From: Leptonema illini DSM 21528
Lineage (GTDB): Bacteria; Spirochaetota; Leptospiria; Leptospirales; Leptonemataceae
DNA length: 64,000 nucleotides
Assembly: GCF_000243335.1 (NCBI RefSeq)
Contig: NZ_JH597773.1
Location: 1,261,989-1,325,988, forward strand
Direction of reading: 5' to 3'
In this document: one piece after another, positions 47,001-53,774 of the stretch
Layout: each line of letters starts with the position of its first letter
Numbering within the stretch: the stretch's first letter is position 1
Program-made: the position numbers and the translations under genes
Notes under the pieces: generated by a model
Databases searched by the model: none
The model's input: the letters and a program-made list of their open reading frames with translations, nothing else
What the model was told of the DNA's origin: nothing

Positions 47001-47287
47001 TCGATACGGAGCTCAATGACGAACTGATTCGCGAGGGCATGGTGCGCGATATCGTGCGCCAGATCCAGGAGATGCGCAAGAAGGCATCGTATGATATCAG
47101 CGATCGCATTCAACTGTCGCTCAAGGCCACTGGATCAGAGCTTGAGAAGGCCGTTGCTGAGTTTCAGTCGTATATCGAAGGCGAAACGCTTGCAACCGTC
47201 GTCGCGTCCGTTGCGGAAGCCGATGCCACCGATACCGTGCGTTTCGAGCAGGGCGAGGTAACGATAGCCATACAACGGAAGAAGTGA
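44060..47287 (+). CDS. ileS: isoleucyl-tRNA synthetase (eukaryote-like type)
   Basis: The product is 1075 residues from ATG 44060. The class I signatures are GPPTANGRPGIHH (HIGH site) and GEKMSKSKGNTVDPW (KMSKS). The sequence KAGWDCHGLPVEREVEKELG and the long C-terminal half place it in the second, eukaryote-like IleRS group, which is commonly tolerant of mupirocin. The editing domain (VWTTTPWTLPANVALALN) is present. There is no zinc-finger tail as in E. coli-type enzymes. Its 3' side opens onto the repeat array. Confidence 0.97.
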   Translation: MAKESTKKAPEKAEPTEAALSNRARREEAILQFWKEKEIFRKHIEKNASGPVFCFYEGPPTANGRPGIHHVLSRVYKDIYIRYYGLKGYHIPRKAGWDCHGLPVEREVEKELGIQTKSEIEEKYGLEKFNELCRQSVLKYVDAWNTFTDRLAFWVDLENPYFTMDNSYIEGVWSLLKTIHERGLLYQGYKVVPFDPVMGATMSDAEVALGYRTVQDPSVTVTFRIIHEKDEKKKDLNGVNVLVWTTTPWTLPANVALALNANESYVVFTVDREELKGQRFLCAAPLLEAVTAHLAKEGATVTVQSTHKGADLAGLSYERLYDFIPAPADKKGWYTVTADFVTMDTGTGIVHIAPAYGADDLEVGLKHDLPVIYGAQLDGKFKEGPWMGVFFKDADKEILKELKSRGLIWKSETYKHEYPFGWRTGAPLMYYAKDAWYIRTTALRDELIRNNEQIRWVPGHVKEGRFGNWLENNRDWALSRERYWGTPLPVWMDDEGHIEVIGSVAELEKKTGRKLTEMDLHRPYVDEITWKDEKNGRIFRRTPEVIDCWFDSGAMPYAQWPLSDNANRERFFPADFICEAVDQTRGWFYTLLAISSMVSGTSSYKNVVCLGHVLDAKGEKMSKSKGNTVDPWDVFSAHGADAIRWYFLTGAPPGNSRRIGSPGTPGDPLPLVQGFFNMIENSLEFYHLYANADGVNVADLKKATPFAERPDIDRWILSRLQQLVEEVSVSLTDYDCLRAGRRIEEFVDSLSNWYIRRNRRRFWKGEKDADKLAAYDTLHTCLRTLAVLMAPFTPYLAEDLFRRLRSENDPESVHLCAWPEASAMSIDEAALRDGDNVLLVASLGRSARQRSGRKVRQPLSEVMVFAPAAAREAIRANETVLLEELNVKTLTFLDDAGGYFGYVVKPNLPVLGKKIGSKIRFLQDYLKKADPTELVASLKAGSINVDLDGESVTLEEEEFLIEGISKEGTSGAESKGFVVVIDTELNDELIREGMVRDIVRQIQEMRKKASYDISDRIQLSLKATGSELEKAVAEFQSYIEGETLATVVASVAEADATDTVRFEQGEVTIAIQRKK

Positions 47288-47370
47288 AGGCGACAGTATA
47301 AACCTCAGAGGACTCCGAGAGTAAGGAGTGACGAGTCCGAGATCTGTCGTTGCCTGGTGAAATCCTTTTT

Positions 47371-47647
47371 TACCGCGAAAAGCGCGAAAGAGAACCGAAG
47401 GCAAGGTGCCTTATCTCTTTTCGATCTGAGACCCATTGGAAAAGGTTTTTGGAAAGACCCCCGGACCTCTGTTTTCGAGGTTCGCGTCTTTCGTGTTTTT
47501 CGCGGTCAACAACTCTTTGATTGTGCTGTAAACTCCCGCCACAGAGAGGTCAGTTCAACTGACAGAAGAGTGAACCCGGCTAACCACCCCATACCTTTCT
47601 CCCTCCACTCCTCCTCCGTGCCCTCAGCGTCCTCTGTGGTAAAAAAA
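47371..47647. repeat. composite repeat, unit 1
   Basis: Layout: block A of nCnCGAAAn nonamers (only two left, 47371-47390), a loop, block C that is its inverted complement (47476-47508), the perfect palindrome GTCAGTTCAACTGAC (47549-47563), and block E of nCnCnGAGG nonamers on the minus strand (47611-47640) followed by A7. Confidence 0.85.
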
Positions 47648-47676
47648 GTTTGTAGCTTTTGATTGAAATCCGTTTG

Positions 47677-47955
47677 TCCACGAAATACACGAAAAGCGCG
47701 AAAGAGATCCCCGGCCACGGACCTTTTCACTCTTTATTCTTTGACTCATTTGATGCAGTCTCAGGAAAACCGGTGAAGCCCTCTATTCGAGGTTCGTGTC
47801 TTTCGTCCCTTTCGTGGACACTAACTCTTTTTTTCAGTTGTAAACTCTCGTAACAGAGAGGTTACAACTGAGAGAAGATTGAACCCGGCTAACCACCCCA
47901 TACCTTTCTCCTTCCGCACTCCCTCCGTGTCCTCCGTGCCCTCTGTGGTAAAAAA
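47677..47955. repeat. composite repeat, unit 2
   Basis: Block A 47677-47704, block C 47788-47820 and block E 47921-47955. The central palindrome is replaced by a different inverted pair (CAGTTGTAA and TTACAACTG), so the pairing is kept while the bases changed. Confidence 0.85.
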
Positions 47956-48011
47956 CTGAACACGATAGTTGGAGCAGAAGGAGCGGGCAATGGCAGAGGC
48001 CACGAACAAGA

Positions 48012-48377
48012 TCATCCCCGTTTCAGAGTCAGTGCAACCTGGGCAATGCCGCTTAACCCGCAGGCGACGACGATCAGCGCCGATACCGGAAGAGTGAAGC
48101 GATCGTTGCCGGCGATATAGAATCCGGTATGTATGAGCAGGGTCAGAATACCGAGCCCTCCAGTAATCAAAGACCAGCGACGCCCGTTAGGTGCTCGCAA
48201 AAGGACCATTCTAAAGCCGAAAACGAGAAAAGGGATGATGGCAAGATTCAGGATATCGAACAGCTGAATGCCACCGGGCAGCAAGAAAAGCTCCCATTCC
48301 TTCCAGTAGGCTGCGTCGATCTGATGCACGATAAGAAGCGAAAGTGTGGCGATGTAAAGGCGTTCAATGTTCTTCAT
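48012..48377 (-). CDS. small four-span membrane protein (DUF6713-like)
   Basis: The product is 121 residues from ATG 48377; frames reaching further upstream only add translated repeat sequence. Four membrane spans are evident. The first loop has HQIDAAYWKEWELFLLPGG, which fits my memory of a small membrane family annotated DUF6713 (H-x-x-D-A ... K-E-W); this match needs checking. It lies exactly between repeat units 2 and 3 and is the only gene in the 2-kb array. No good ribosome-binding site is visible. Confidence 0.7.
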   Translation of the reverse strand: MKNIERLYIATLSLLIVHQIDAAYWKEWELFLLPGGIQLFDILNLAIIPFLVFGFRMVLLRAPNGRRWSLITGGLGILTLLIHTGFYIAGNDRFTLPVSALIVVACGLSGIAQVALTLKRG

Positions 48378-48431
48378 TGCATGCAATAAACGCAAGCTTT
48401 TATTTTCTGTCAAAGGAAAGAGTATTCCGGG

Positions 48432-48714
48432 TCCACGAAATACACGAAAAGCGCGAAAGAAAACCGAGGGCAAGGTGCCTTATCTCTTTTCGATCTGGGC
48501 CCATTGGAAAAGGTTTTTGGAAAGACACCCGGACCTCTGTTTTCGAGGTTCGCGTCTTTCGTGATTTTCGTGGACACTAACTCTTTGATTGATCTGTAAA
48601 CGCCTCCCACATAGAGGTCAGTTCAACTGACAGAAGAGTGAAACCGGACTCCGACCACCCCGATACCCTCCACTCCTCCTCCGTGCCCTCAGCGTCCTCT
48701 GTGGTAAAAAAAAA
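48432..48714. repeat. composite repeat, unit 3
   Basis: The best-preserved unit. Block A 48432-48459 (three nonamers) pairs with block C 48544-48575 across a loop of about 84 nt, roughly 22 of 27 positions complementary. The palindrome GTCAGTTCAACTGAC is at 48617-48631, and block E lies at 48676-48714, ending in a long A-run. Confidence 0.88.
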
Positions 48715-48742
48715 GTTTGTGCCTTTGATTGAAATCCGTTTG

Positions 48743-49027
48743 TCCACGAAATGCACGAAAAGCGCGAAAGAAATCCCAGGCTAACGTGTCTTTTACCTTT
48801 TCTTTCTGGGACTGATTGGATAAGGTCTTCGGAAGATCGGTGAAACTCTATATTTGAGGTTCGCGCCTTTCGCGTTTTTTGCGGTCAATCACTCTTTGAT
48901 TAAGCTGCGGACTCCTAAAGCCGTGAGGTCAATTCAACTGACAGGAGAGTGAAACCGGACTCCGACCACCCAATAACTCTCTCCTCCGCCCTTCCTCTGT
49001 GCCTTCAGCGCCCTCTGTGGTAAAAAA
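48743..49027. repeat. composite repeat, unit 4
   Basis: Block A 48743-48770, block C 48855-48887 and block E 48991-49027. The palindrome is degraded by one base (GTCAATTCAACTGAC). Confidence 0.85.
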
Positions 49028-49056
49028 GGTTTGTAGTTTTAGTTGAAATCCGTCTG

Positions 49057-49337
49057 TCCACGAAATACACGAAAACCGCGAAGGAAATCATCTGCTGACG
49101 TATCTTTCCCTTATTTTATAGTGGGATTCCTGGATAGGGTTTTAAAGAGCTCCTCGAAGCTCTGTATTCGATGTTCGTGTCTTTCGTGATTTTCGTGGAC
49201 AACAATTCTATGATTGAGCTACTAACTCCCGCTACGGAGAGATCATTTCAACGGACAGAAGAGTGAAACCGGACCAACGATCCAAAAACTTTCTCATCCA
49301 CTCTTCCTCCTCGCCCTTAGCGTCCTTAGTGGTGAAA
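49057..49337. repeat. composite repeat, unit 5
   Basis: Block A 49057-49083, block C 49168-49200 and block E 49302-49337. It is the most diverged unit, at the end of the array next to the gene at 49409. The middle palindrome is largely lost. Confidence 0.8.
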
Positions 49338-49361
49338 CAAGGCTGTCCTGCGTTTAGCGTC

Positions 49362-49399
49362 CTGAAAAGTGCTGGATTTTCAGACATCCGCTCGATACT
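49362..49399 (+). promoter_or_regulatory. candidate promoter with the dps-shared 15-mer
   Basis: CTGAAAAGTGCTGGA at 49362-49376 overlaps a -35-like position, followed after 17 nt by a -10-like GATACT at 49394-49399. ATG 49409 is only nine bases further, so the leader would be very short. Confidence 0.3.
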
Positions 49400-49408
49400 C
49401 TGAATACG

Positions 49409-50134
49409 ATGAAGGAATGGAAGCCGCAGCGTGAATTCAAGAAGGCTGATTTTCCCGCAAATCCCGGTGAGCGAAAGCAAGAGAAGCGACCGTCAGCGGA
49501 AAAAGCGGCTCCGCTCGAGCCCGAGATAACGACGGATGTGAAGCCGGGCCGCGTGGTGAAGGCCTGGATGCCGCCTTCGGTCGCAGAGCCGTCTCAGACG
49601 AAGAAGGTCAACAGTCCGGCCTTTTCAGAGGGCGCCGGTATTGAGAGATCCGCTTCTGCAACTGGCCCGGCTGACGCAAGGCCATCGGAAAAGACCAGAT
49701 CTCCGGAACGACAGAGTATTCCGTCGCAGACTTCTGCACAGCCGCCGCGAAGCACTCCAAAACTCTTTGCCCCTGAATCGAGAGAGCAGGCGGCGCGAAG
49801 AGCGGCCGAAGAGGCCGACACAAAGCGAGCCGCCGCCGACATGAGCGGAGAGATGCTCGATGAGTTAGTCATCGCTCGCCCCATCGAAGCCACCGATCTT
49901 CTGCGCCGCTGGTACTGGCAGAAGCCCGAGGGCGGCACGACGCCGCAGACGAAGATCTATATCATTCTGCACTCGATGAAGAAAGAGACTCTCGTAGAGT
50001 TATACAGATGCTTCACGGCGATGGAGCGTCGGCAGATGCATGAGATCTTTTCAAAGAAGCGCACGGTTGTGAAAAGCGAGATCCTATCTGCGCGCGGTGA
50101 ATTCATGCAGCGACTGTCGCAAACGTTCACTTAA
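49409..50134 (+). CDS. protein with FliF-tail/FliG-N-like C-terminus
   Basis: The product is 241 residues. The first 150 are disordered and rich in Pro, Ser, Ala and Glu. The last ~95 are helical: LDELVIARPIEATDLLRRWY resembles the FliF tail that binds FliG (P-E-x-V-A-x-x-L-R-x-W-L), and TKIYIILHSMKKETLVELYR resembles the first helices of FliG (K-A-A-I-L-L-x-S-L-G). If so, two interacting motor segments are merged in one protein. This is by eye and could instead be an MgtE-N-like helical repeat. No signal peptide or membrane span. It faces the ArsA-like genes. Confidence 0.6.
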   Translation: MKEWKPQREFKKADFPANPGERKQEKRPSAEKAAPLEPEITTDVKPGRVVKAWMPPSVAEPSQTKKVNSPAFSEGAGIERSASATGPADARPSEKTRSPERQSIPSQTSAQPPRSTPKLFAPESREQAARRAAEEADTKRAAADMSGEMLDELVIARPIEATDLLRRWYWQKPEGGTTPQTKIYIILHSMKKETLVELYRCFTAMERRQMHEIFSKKRTVVKSEILSARGEFMQRLSQTFT

Positions 50135-50180
50135 AGACCGACCTGAAACCAGAGTCGATAGCCCGTGTCGGCCTCTTTGC

Positions 50181-51260
50181 TCAGCGACGCAGGCGGCTGC
50201 CCAGACGATCCAGCTCTTCAAGACGCAATTCACCGGCCTGTTCCAATCCGGCGAGCACCGGCAGCTCCGTTACGGTATTTTCGCCAAGACGCTTCATGAC
50301 GCTTTCGCGTATCGTCGAGGCCGATTGCAGATACTGGCAGAAAAGTGCGTCGAAATCGGTGGCCGGGAAGTTCGTCTTCGCGAAGAGCGAGCGCACCTGC
50401 TCATCGGCAAAAAACGCCTCAGAAATGCTTCGATTGAGGACGATGCGCGAATCCTTCATGTCGTTATCCGCGAGGATGCGCGCAAGCTCGGCGGCGACAG
50501 AGACGGCATCGTCGCGAGGCGAGCAGACAAGCACGACGTCCGTTGCCGGATCTCTAATCCATCGACGCGCCTCTTCGAGCCGGTCGACCATACGAAACAT
50601 CACACGATCCATCATGAGCAGCAATTCGCCAAGAGAGAGAAGGATGTTTTCGCCGCCGACCTTGCCAAGCGCCTGAAGGATACTTTTCGCTCCGCTTCTG
50701 AAGATACGCTGCATAAAGCCGGCGTTAGCCTCGTCGCCTCCGGCGAACCATTTCAGCCATTCAAGGATCTTGCTATCAAAAAATGCGAGCAGACGCTCCG
50801 GCCGGATCAGAAAGTCCACGGCGTGAAGGCCTGGAGCTGTATCGATGATCAGATCGTCGGTATCGGGAAATTGCTCGATCCACTCCGCCATGCGTATCGG
50901 AGCGAGCGTCTCGGTGGCAGAGGCGATCTTCTCGGCCACCGTTTGAAATAGCGGATGCTCGAAAAGCCTCTGCTCATGATCTCCTTCAAGCCCTTCGTCG
51001 CGAATCCAGCGGCGCAGGCTGTCGGGTAACGAAAGAACGGCCGCTCGCAACTCTCCGTCGCCCGTCTCACTTTTCCAGAAGATCTGCCCCGATTCGTCGA
51101 TGTGATCGGCGCCCAGCGCCGTCTTCAAACGCTTCGCCGGATCAATGGAAAGCAGCCCGACGCGGCGGCCCTGAAAGGCCAGGTGTATGGCTAACGATGC
51201 CGAAAGCGTCGTCTTGCCGACGCCGCCGGCCCCCAGAAATATATGAAGACGGGTTTTCAT
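50181..51260 (-). CDS. ArsA/Get3-like ATPase, second subunit
   Basis: The product is 359 residues. It has the P-loop GAGGVGKTTLSASLA with the normal GKT lysine but without the first signature lysine of the deviant Walker A, then LLSIDPAKRLKTALG (switch I-like) and DLIIDTAPGLHAVDFL (switch II). This pattern matches the actinobacterial Get3-like subunit with GSGGVGKT. It overlaps the preceding ArsA-like gene by four bases, so the pair is very probably a heterodimer. No arsenite-binding cysteine cluster is seen; handling of membrane proteins or a wall/lipid process is more likely than arsenite export. Confidence 0.88.
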   Translation of the reverse strand: MKTRLHIFLGAGGVGKTTLSASLAIHLAFQGRRVGLLSIDPAKRLKTALGADHIDESGQIFWKSETGDGELRAAVLSLPDSLRRWIRDEGLEGDHEQRLFEHPLFQTVAEKIASATETLAPIRMAEWIEQFPDTDDLIIDTAPGLHAVDFLIRPERLLAFFDSKILEWLKWFAGGDEANAGFMQRIFRSGAKSILQALGKVGGENILLSLGELLLMMDRVMFRMVDRLEEARRWIRDPATDVVLVCSPRDDAVSVAAELARILADNDMKDSRIVLNRSISEAFFADEQVRSLFAKTNFPATDFDALFCQYLQSASTIRESVMKRLGENTVTELPVLAGLEQAGELRLEELDRLGSRLRR

Positions 51261-52213
51261 GCATGCACCGCCGCAAGAGTGCCGGTAAGGGCCTGAATAC
51301 GTTCCAGACCCGTTTCTTCGGGAGCGACGATCATGCGATCGGGCAATGAGATAACGGGAATGCTGACCGCCGTGCGAAGGCGTCGCTCGTATTCGAGACG
51401 ACGGGCGAGGTCGCCGTGCAGGGCGTCGATGGTTATCCGGCTTTCGCTACCTGCGAGAGCGTGGATCCGCTGCGAGAGTGTCGACGATAGTTCAGAGGAC
51501 GAGGCAAGACCATCCGCTAAAAGAGGAGAGAGGCTGCGATTGAGCAGAATAAAAAGCGGAGGACGTCCGAGATCCTTTTCAAGGACGGGAATCATCTCAA
51601 GCGTCTCTTCGACGGGCAGCTCTTCGGGTAACGTCACGATGGCCGTGCCGACTTTCGCGGGGTCTTCAAGCATCTGCGCCACGCGCGCCGTTTCAGAAAC
51701 GAGAGGCCCGCTCAGCTTAAAGCGTGAGATCGTCGCCGCCACTCCAAACAGGGCCGAGCCATGTCCTGTGGCCGGCGAATCGATGATGATGCGATCGAAG
51801 CGGTATCCGCGTTCTACTTCGGCGAGTTCCACCAGCCAGAAGAGGCGACCGAGAAAGAAAAGCTCTTCGAGACCGGGAGCGGCATGGATGAGCTTTTGAA
51901 CCTGTTGGTTCTCAAGCACGAACTTATAGAAAAGCCCCATATTCAGATGCTCGACGAAGTACTCCTTCATGGCCTCGTCGGCGTCATAGTTCATGACGCT
52001 GAGGCCGGGCAGCAGCTGTCTGTGTTTATGGCCTCCCTGTTCGAGATTAAAGAGAGGCGAGATCATATCGCGAAGCGCCCACTGCACAAGCAGCACCCTC
52101 TCGCCGCAGCGCACGGCGCGATCATAGCCGATCGCCGCCGCCGACGTCGTGCGTCCCACTCCGCCTTTGCCGAGCAGAAAGAGAACGGGAGGTATGGAAA
52201 GGCGATCGTCCAT
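51257..52213 (-). CDS. ArsA/Get3-like ATPase, first subunit, Arg P-loop
   Basis: The product is 318 residues. The deviant Walker A reads GKGGVGRTT: the signature lysine (GKGG) is present, but the phosphate-binding lysine of GKT is Arg (codon CGC). Switch II is DRIIIDSPATGHG. The partner encoded next has the reverse arrangement, so each subunit may supply one of the two lysines. This would be like the paired Get3-type proteins of actinobacteria. It is preceded by the MoxR-like gene with a 27-base gap and overlaps its partner by ATGA. Confidence 0.88.
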   Translation of the reverse strand: MDDRLSIPPVLFLLGKGGVGRTTSAAAIGYDRAVRCGERVLLVQWALRDMISPLFNLEQGGHKHRQLLPGLSVMNYDADEAMKEYFVEHLNMGLFYKFVLENQQVQKLIHAAPGLEELFFLGRLFWLVELAEVERGYRFDRIIIDSPATGHGSALFGVAATISRFKLSGPLVSETARVAQMLEDPAKVGTAIVTLPEELPVEETLEMIPVLEKDLGRPPLFILLNRSLSPLLADGLASSSELSSTLSQRIHALAGSESRITIDALHGDLARRLEYERRLRTAVSIPVISLPDRMIVAPEETGLERIQALTGTLAAVHA

Positions 52214-52240
52214 GCGTGATGGATCGAAGTCGGACTTCGA

Positions 52241-53674
52241 TCAGTACAGATCCACAGATTTAAAGCTGCTGATCTCGCCAAGTCTTCTGCGACTGATCTT
52301 CTCTTTCGTGGTCAGGCCTTCGAGTATGAACTCGATACCGGCGGCGCTGAGCTGCGCATCGACATCCCACTTCTGATCGCGCAGCAGATCGAAGCAACCG
52401 GGCAGCAGCTTCAAAAGCTCCCTGTAGCTCGCAGCGGGCATCGTATCGGCGATCTCGATGCGTTCGGCCTGATAGACCTGTTTCGTGATCTCGTCGAATT
52501 GTTTCGCGTATTTTTCTTCGGGAAAGAATTCTTCGAAGACCTCTTTGATGGCGAGATCGATGAGCTTCATTACGATCTGATACTCGGTGACGGCTTCGTC
52601 GCGATACGGATCAAGCTCGATCTTGCCCGCACTCGAAGCGAAAAGCGTGCCCAGATCGGTGAGGCGCACGATGGCCCGATCCTCGCCGGCCATTAGAGCG
52701 CGCCGTCGAGCCGAGGCAAGGGCCGTCTCATAGTTTGCAACCGAGAGGCGGGCAGAGACGCCCGATTTCTGATTCACCAGAGGATGACGCCTTGCCTGTA
52801 TGGTGATCTCTTCGATGATCTGCTCGATGAATTCGGGCATGACGACTTCGGGTGAGTCGGTGAAGCGACTGATCTCCTGCTTTGTGATCGTTAACCCAAC
52901 ACCTCTCGTCTTCGGATAATGCGTGCGGATCTCGGCTCCGATCCGGTCTTTGAGCTGCGTAATGATCTTACCCGATCGCGTGTATTCGGCCGGATTTGCC
53001 GTAAAGCAGACGAAGACGTCAAGCGGCAGGCGCAGCGGGAGGCCGCGAATCTGAATATCCTCTTCTTCAAGAACGTTAAACATCGCCACCTGCACGAGAT
53101 AGTCGAGGTCGGGAAGCTCGTTTATCGCGAAGATGCCGTGATTCATGCGCGGAAGCAATCCATAATGCAGGGCCTCTTCAGATCCCATAGAACGGCCTTC
53201 GATGATTTTCGATGGATCCAGATCGCCGATGATATCTGCGATGCGCGAACCCGGAGCAAGGCGTTCTCCGTAACGCTCTTCTCGCGTCAGCCAGCGAATG
53301 GGCAGATCGTCGCCGTGAGCGGCAAGCAGTGCCCGACCCTTAGCCGTAATCGGCTTGAACGGGCTTTCGGGGATCTCCGTTCCGGCGATGACGGGGAAGG
53401 CTGCATCAAGCAGATCGGCCAGATGTCGCATCAACCGTGACTTCGCCTGGCCTTTTTCGCCAAGCAGGGCGATATTATGGCCGGCAAGTATGGCATGATA
53501 GAGCTGCGGCAGAACGGTGTCTTCGTAGCCGTGGATCTCGGGAAAGACGTTTTCTCTGTTTCGAAGGCCGGCGGCGAGATTCTCGGCCAGTTCTTTACGA
53601 ATCGGCCTGTAGACATAGCCGGCATCTTTCAGCTCGCCAAAGGTATGGATGTGTTTCGGATCTCTGCTGTCCAT
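52241..53674 (-). CDS. MoxR/Mg-chelatase-like AAA+ ATPase
   Basis: The product is about 477 residues from ATG 53674. Its P-loop is GEKGQAKSRLMR, followed by GDLDPSKI, NHGIFAINELPDLDYLVQVA (Walker B region), VFVCFTANPAEYTRSGKIIT (sensor 1) and LKDRIGAEIRTHYP. This is the large family often labelled magnesium chelatase subunit, related to MoxR chaperones that act with VWA-domain proteins. No VWA gene is in the window. It heads a minus-strand run with the two ArsA-like genes and is divergent from the BarA-like kinase across about 100 bp. Confidence 0.88.
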   Translation of the reverse strand: MDSRDPKHIHTFGELKDAGYVYRPIRKELAENLAAGLRNRENVFPEIHGYEDTVLPQLYHAILAGHNIALLGEKGQAKSRLMRHLADLLDAAFPVIAGTEIPESPFKPITAKGRALLAAHGDDLPIRWLTREERYGERLAPGSRIADIIGDLDPSKIIEGRSMGSEEALHYGLLPRMNHGIFAINELPDLDYLVQVAMFNVLEEEDIQIRGLPLRLPLDVFVCFTANPAEYTRSGKIITQLKDRIGAEIRTHYPKTRGVGLTITKQEISRFTDSPEVVMPEFIEQIIEEITIQARRHPLVNQKSGVSARLSVANYETALASARRRALMAGEDRAIVRLTDLGTLFASSAGKIELDPYRDEAVTEYQIVMKLIDLAIKEVFEEFFPEEKYAKQFDEITKQVYQAERIEIADTMPAASYRELLKLLPGCFDLLRDQKWDVDAQLSAAGIEFILEGLTTKEKISRRRLGEISSFKSVDLY

Positions 53675-53774
53675 CAGAGGACAGTGAAGCAAAGAGGCGC
53701 TCTCGCGGAAAGTGAGATTTTAGGAAAACGGAAAAGGCTTGAAGATGTTCGCCAGTAGTTTACAGTGTTGAAAG

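Larger units (their letters stand above)
47288..48011. other. 724-nt non-coding region with repeat units 1 and 2
   Basis: No gene is supported here. Short open frames are by-products of the 9-nt periodicity and translate to TEDAEGTEE-like strings. An imperfect 6-bp stem GGACTC / GAGTCC lies just after ileS (about 47311-47338), too weak and without an adjacent T-run to call a terminator. Confidence 0.6.
48378..49408. other. 1-kb non-coding region with repeat units 3 to 5
   Basis: Three head-to-tail units at spacings of 311 and 314 bp fill this stretch. No gene or RNA gene is supported; short frames are periodicity artefacts. The last 70 bases carry the probable promoter of the gene at 49409. 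Confidence 0.6.

Noticed and set aside
47506-48610. Short genes within the repeats (for example 47506-47730 minus, 47821-48015 minus, 48344-48580 plus)
   Set aside because: Their translations are periodic strings produced by the nonamers and by the inverted blocks; no ribosome-binding sites or independent conservation signs.
47371-49337. CRISPR array
   Set aside because: The repeat unit is about 310 bp with internal 9-nt modules, not short repeats with unique spacers, and there are no cas genes nearby.
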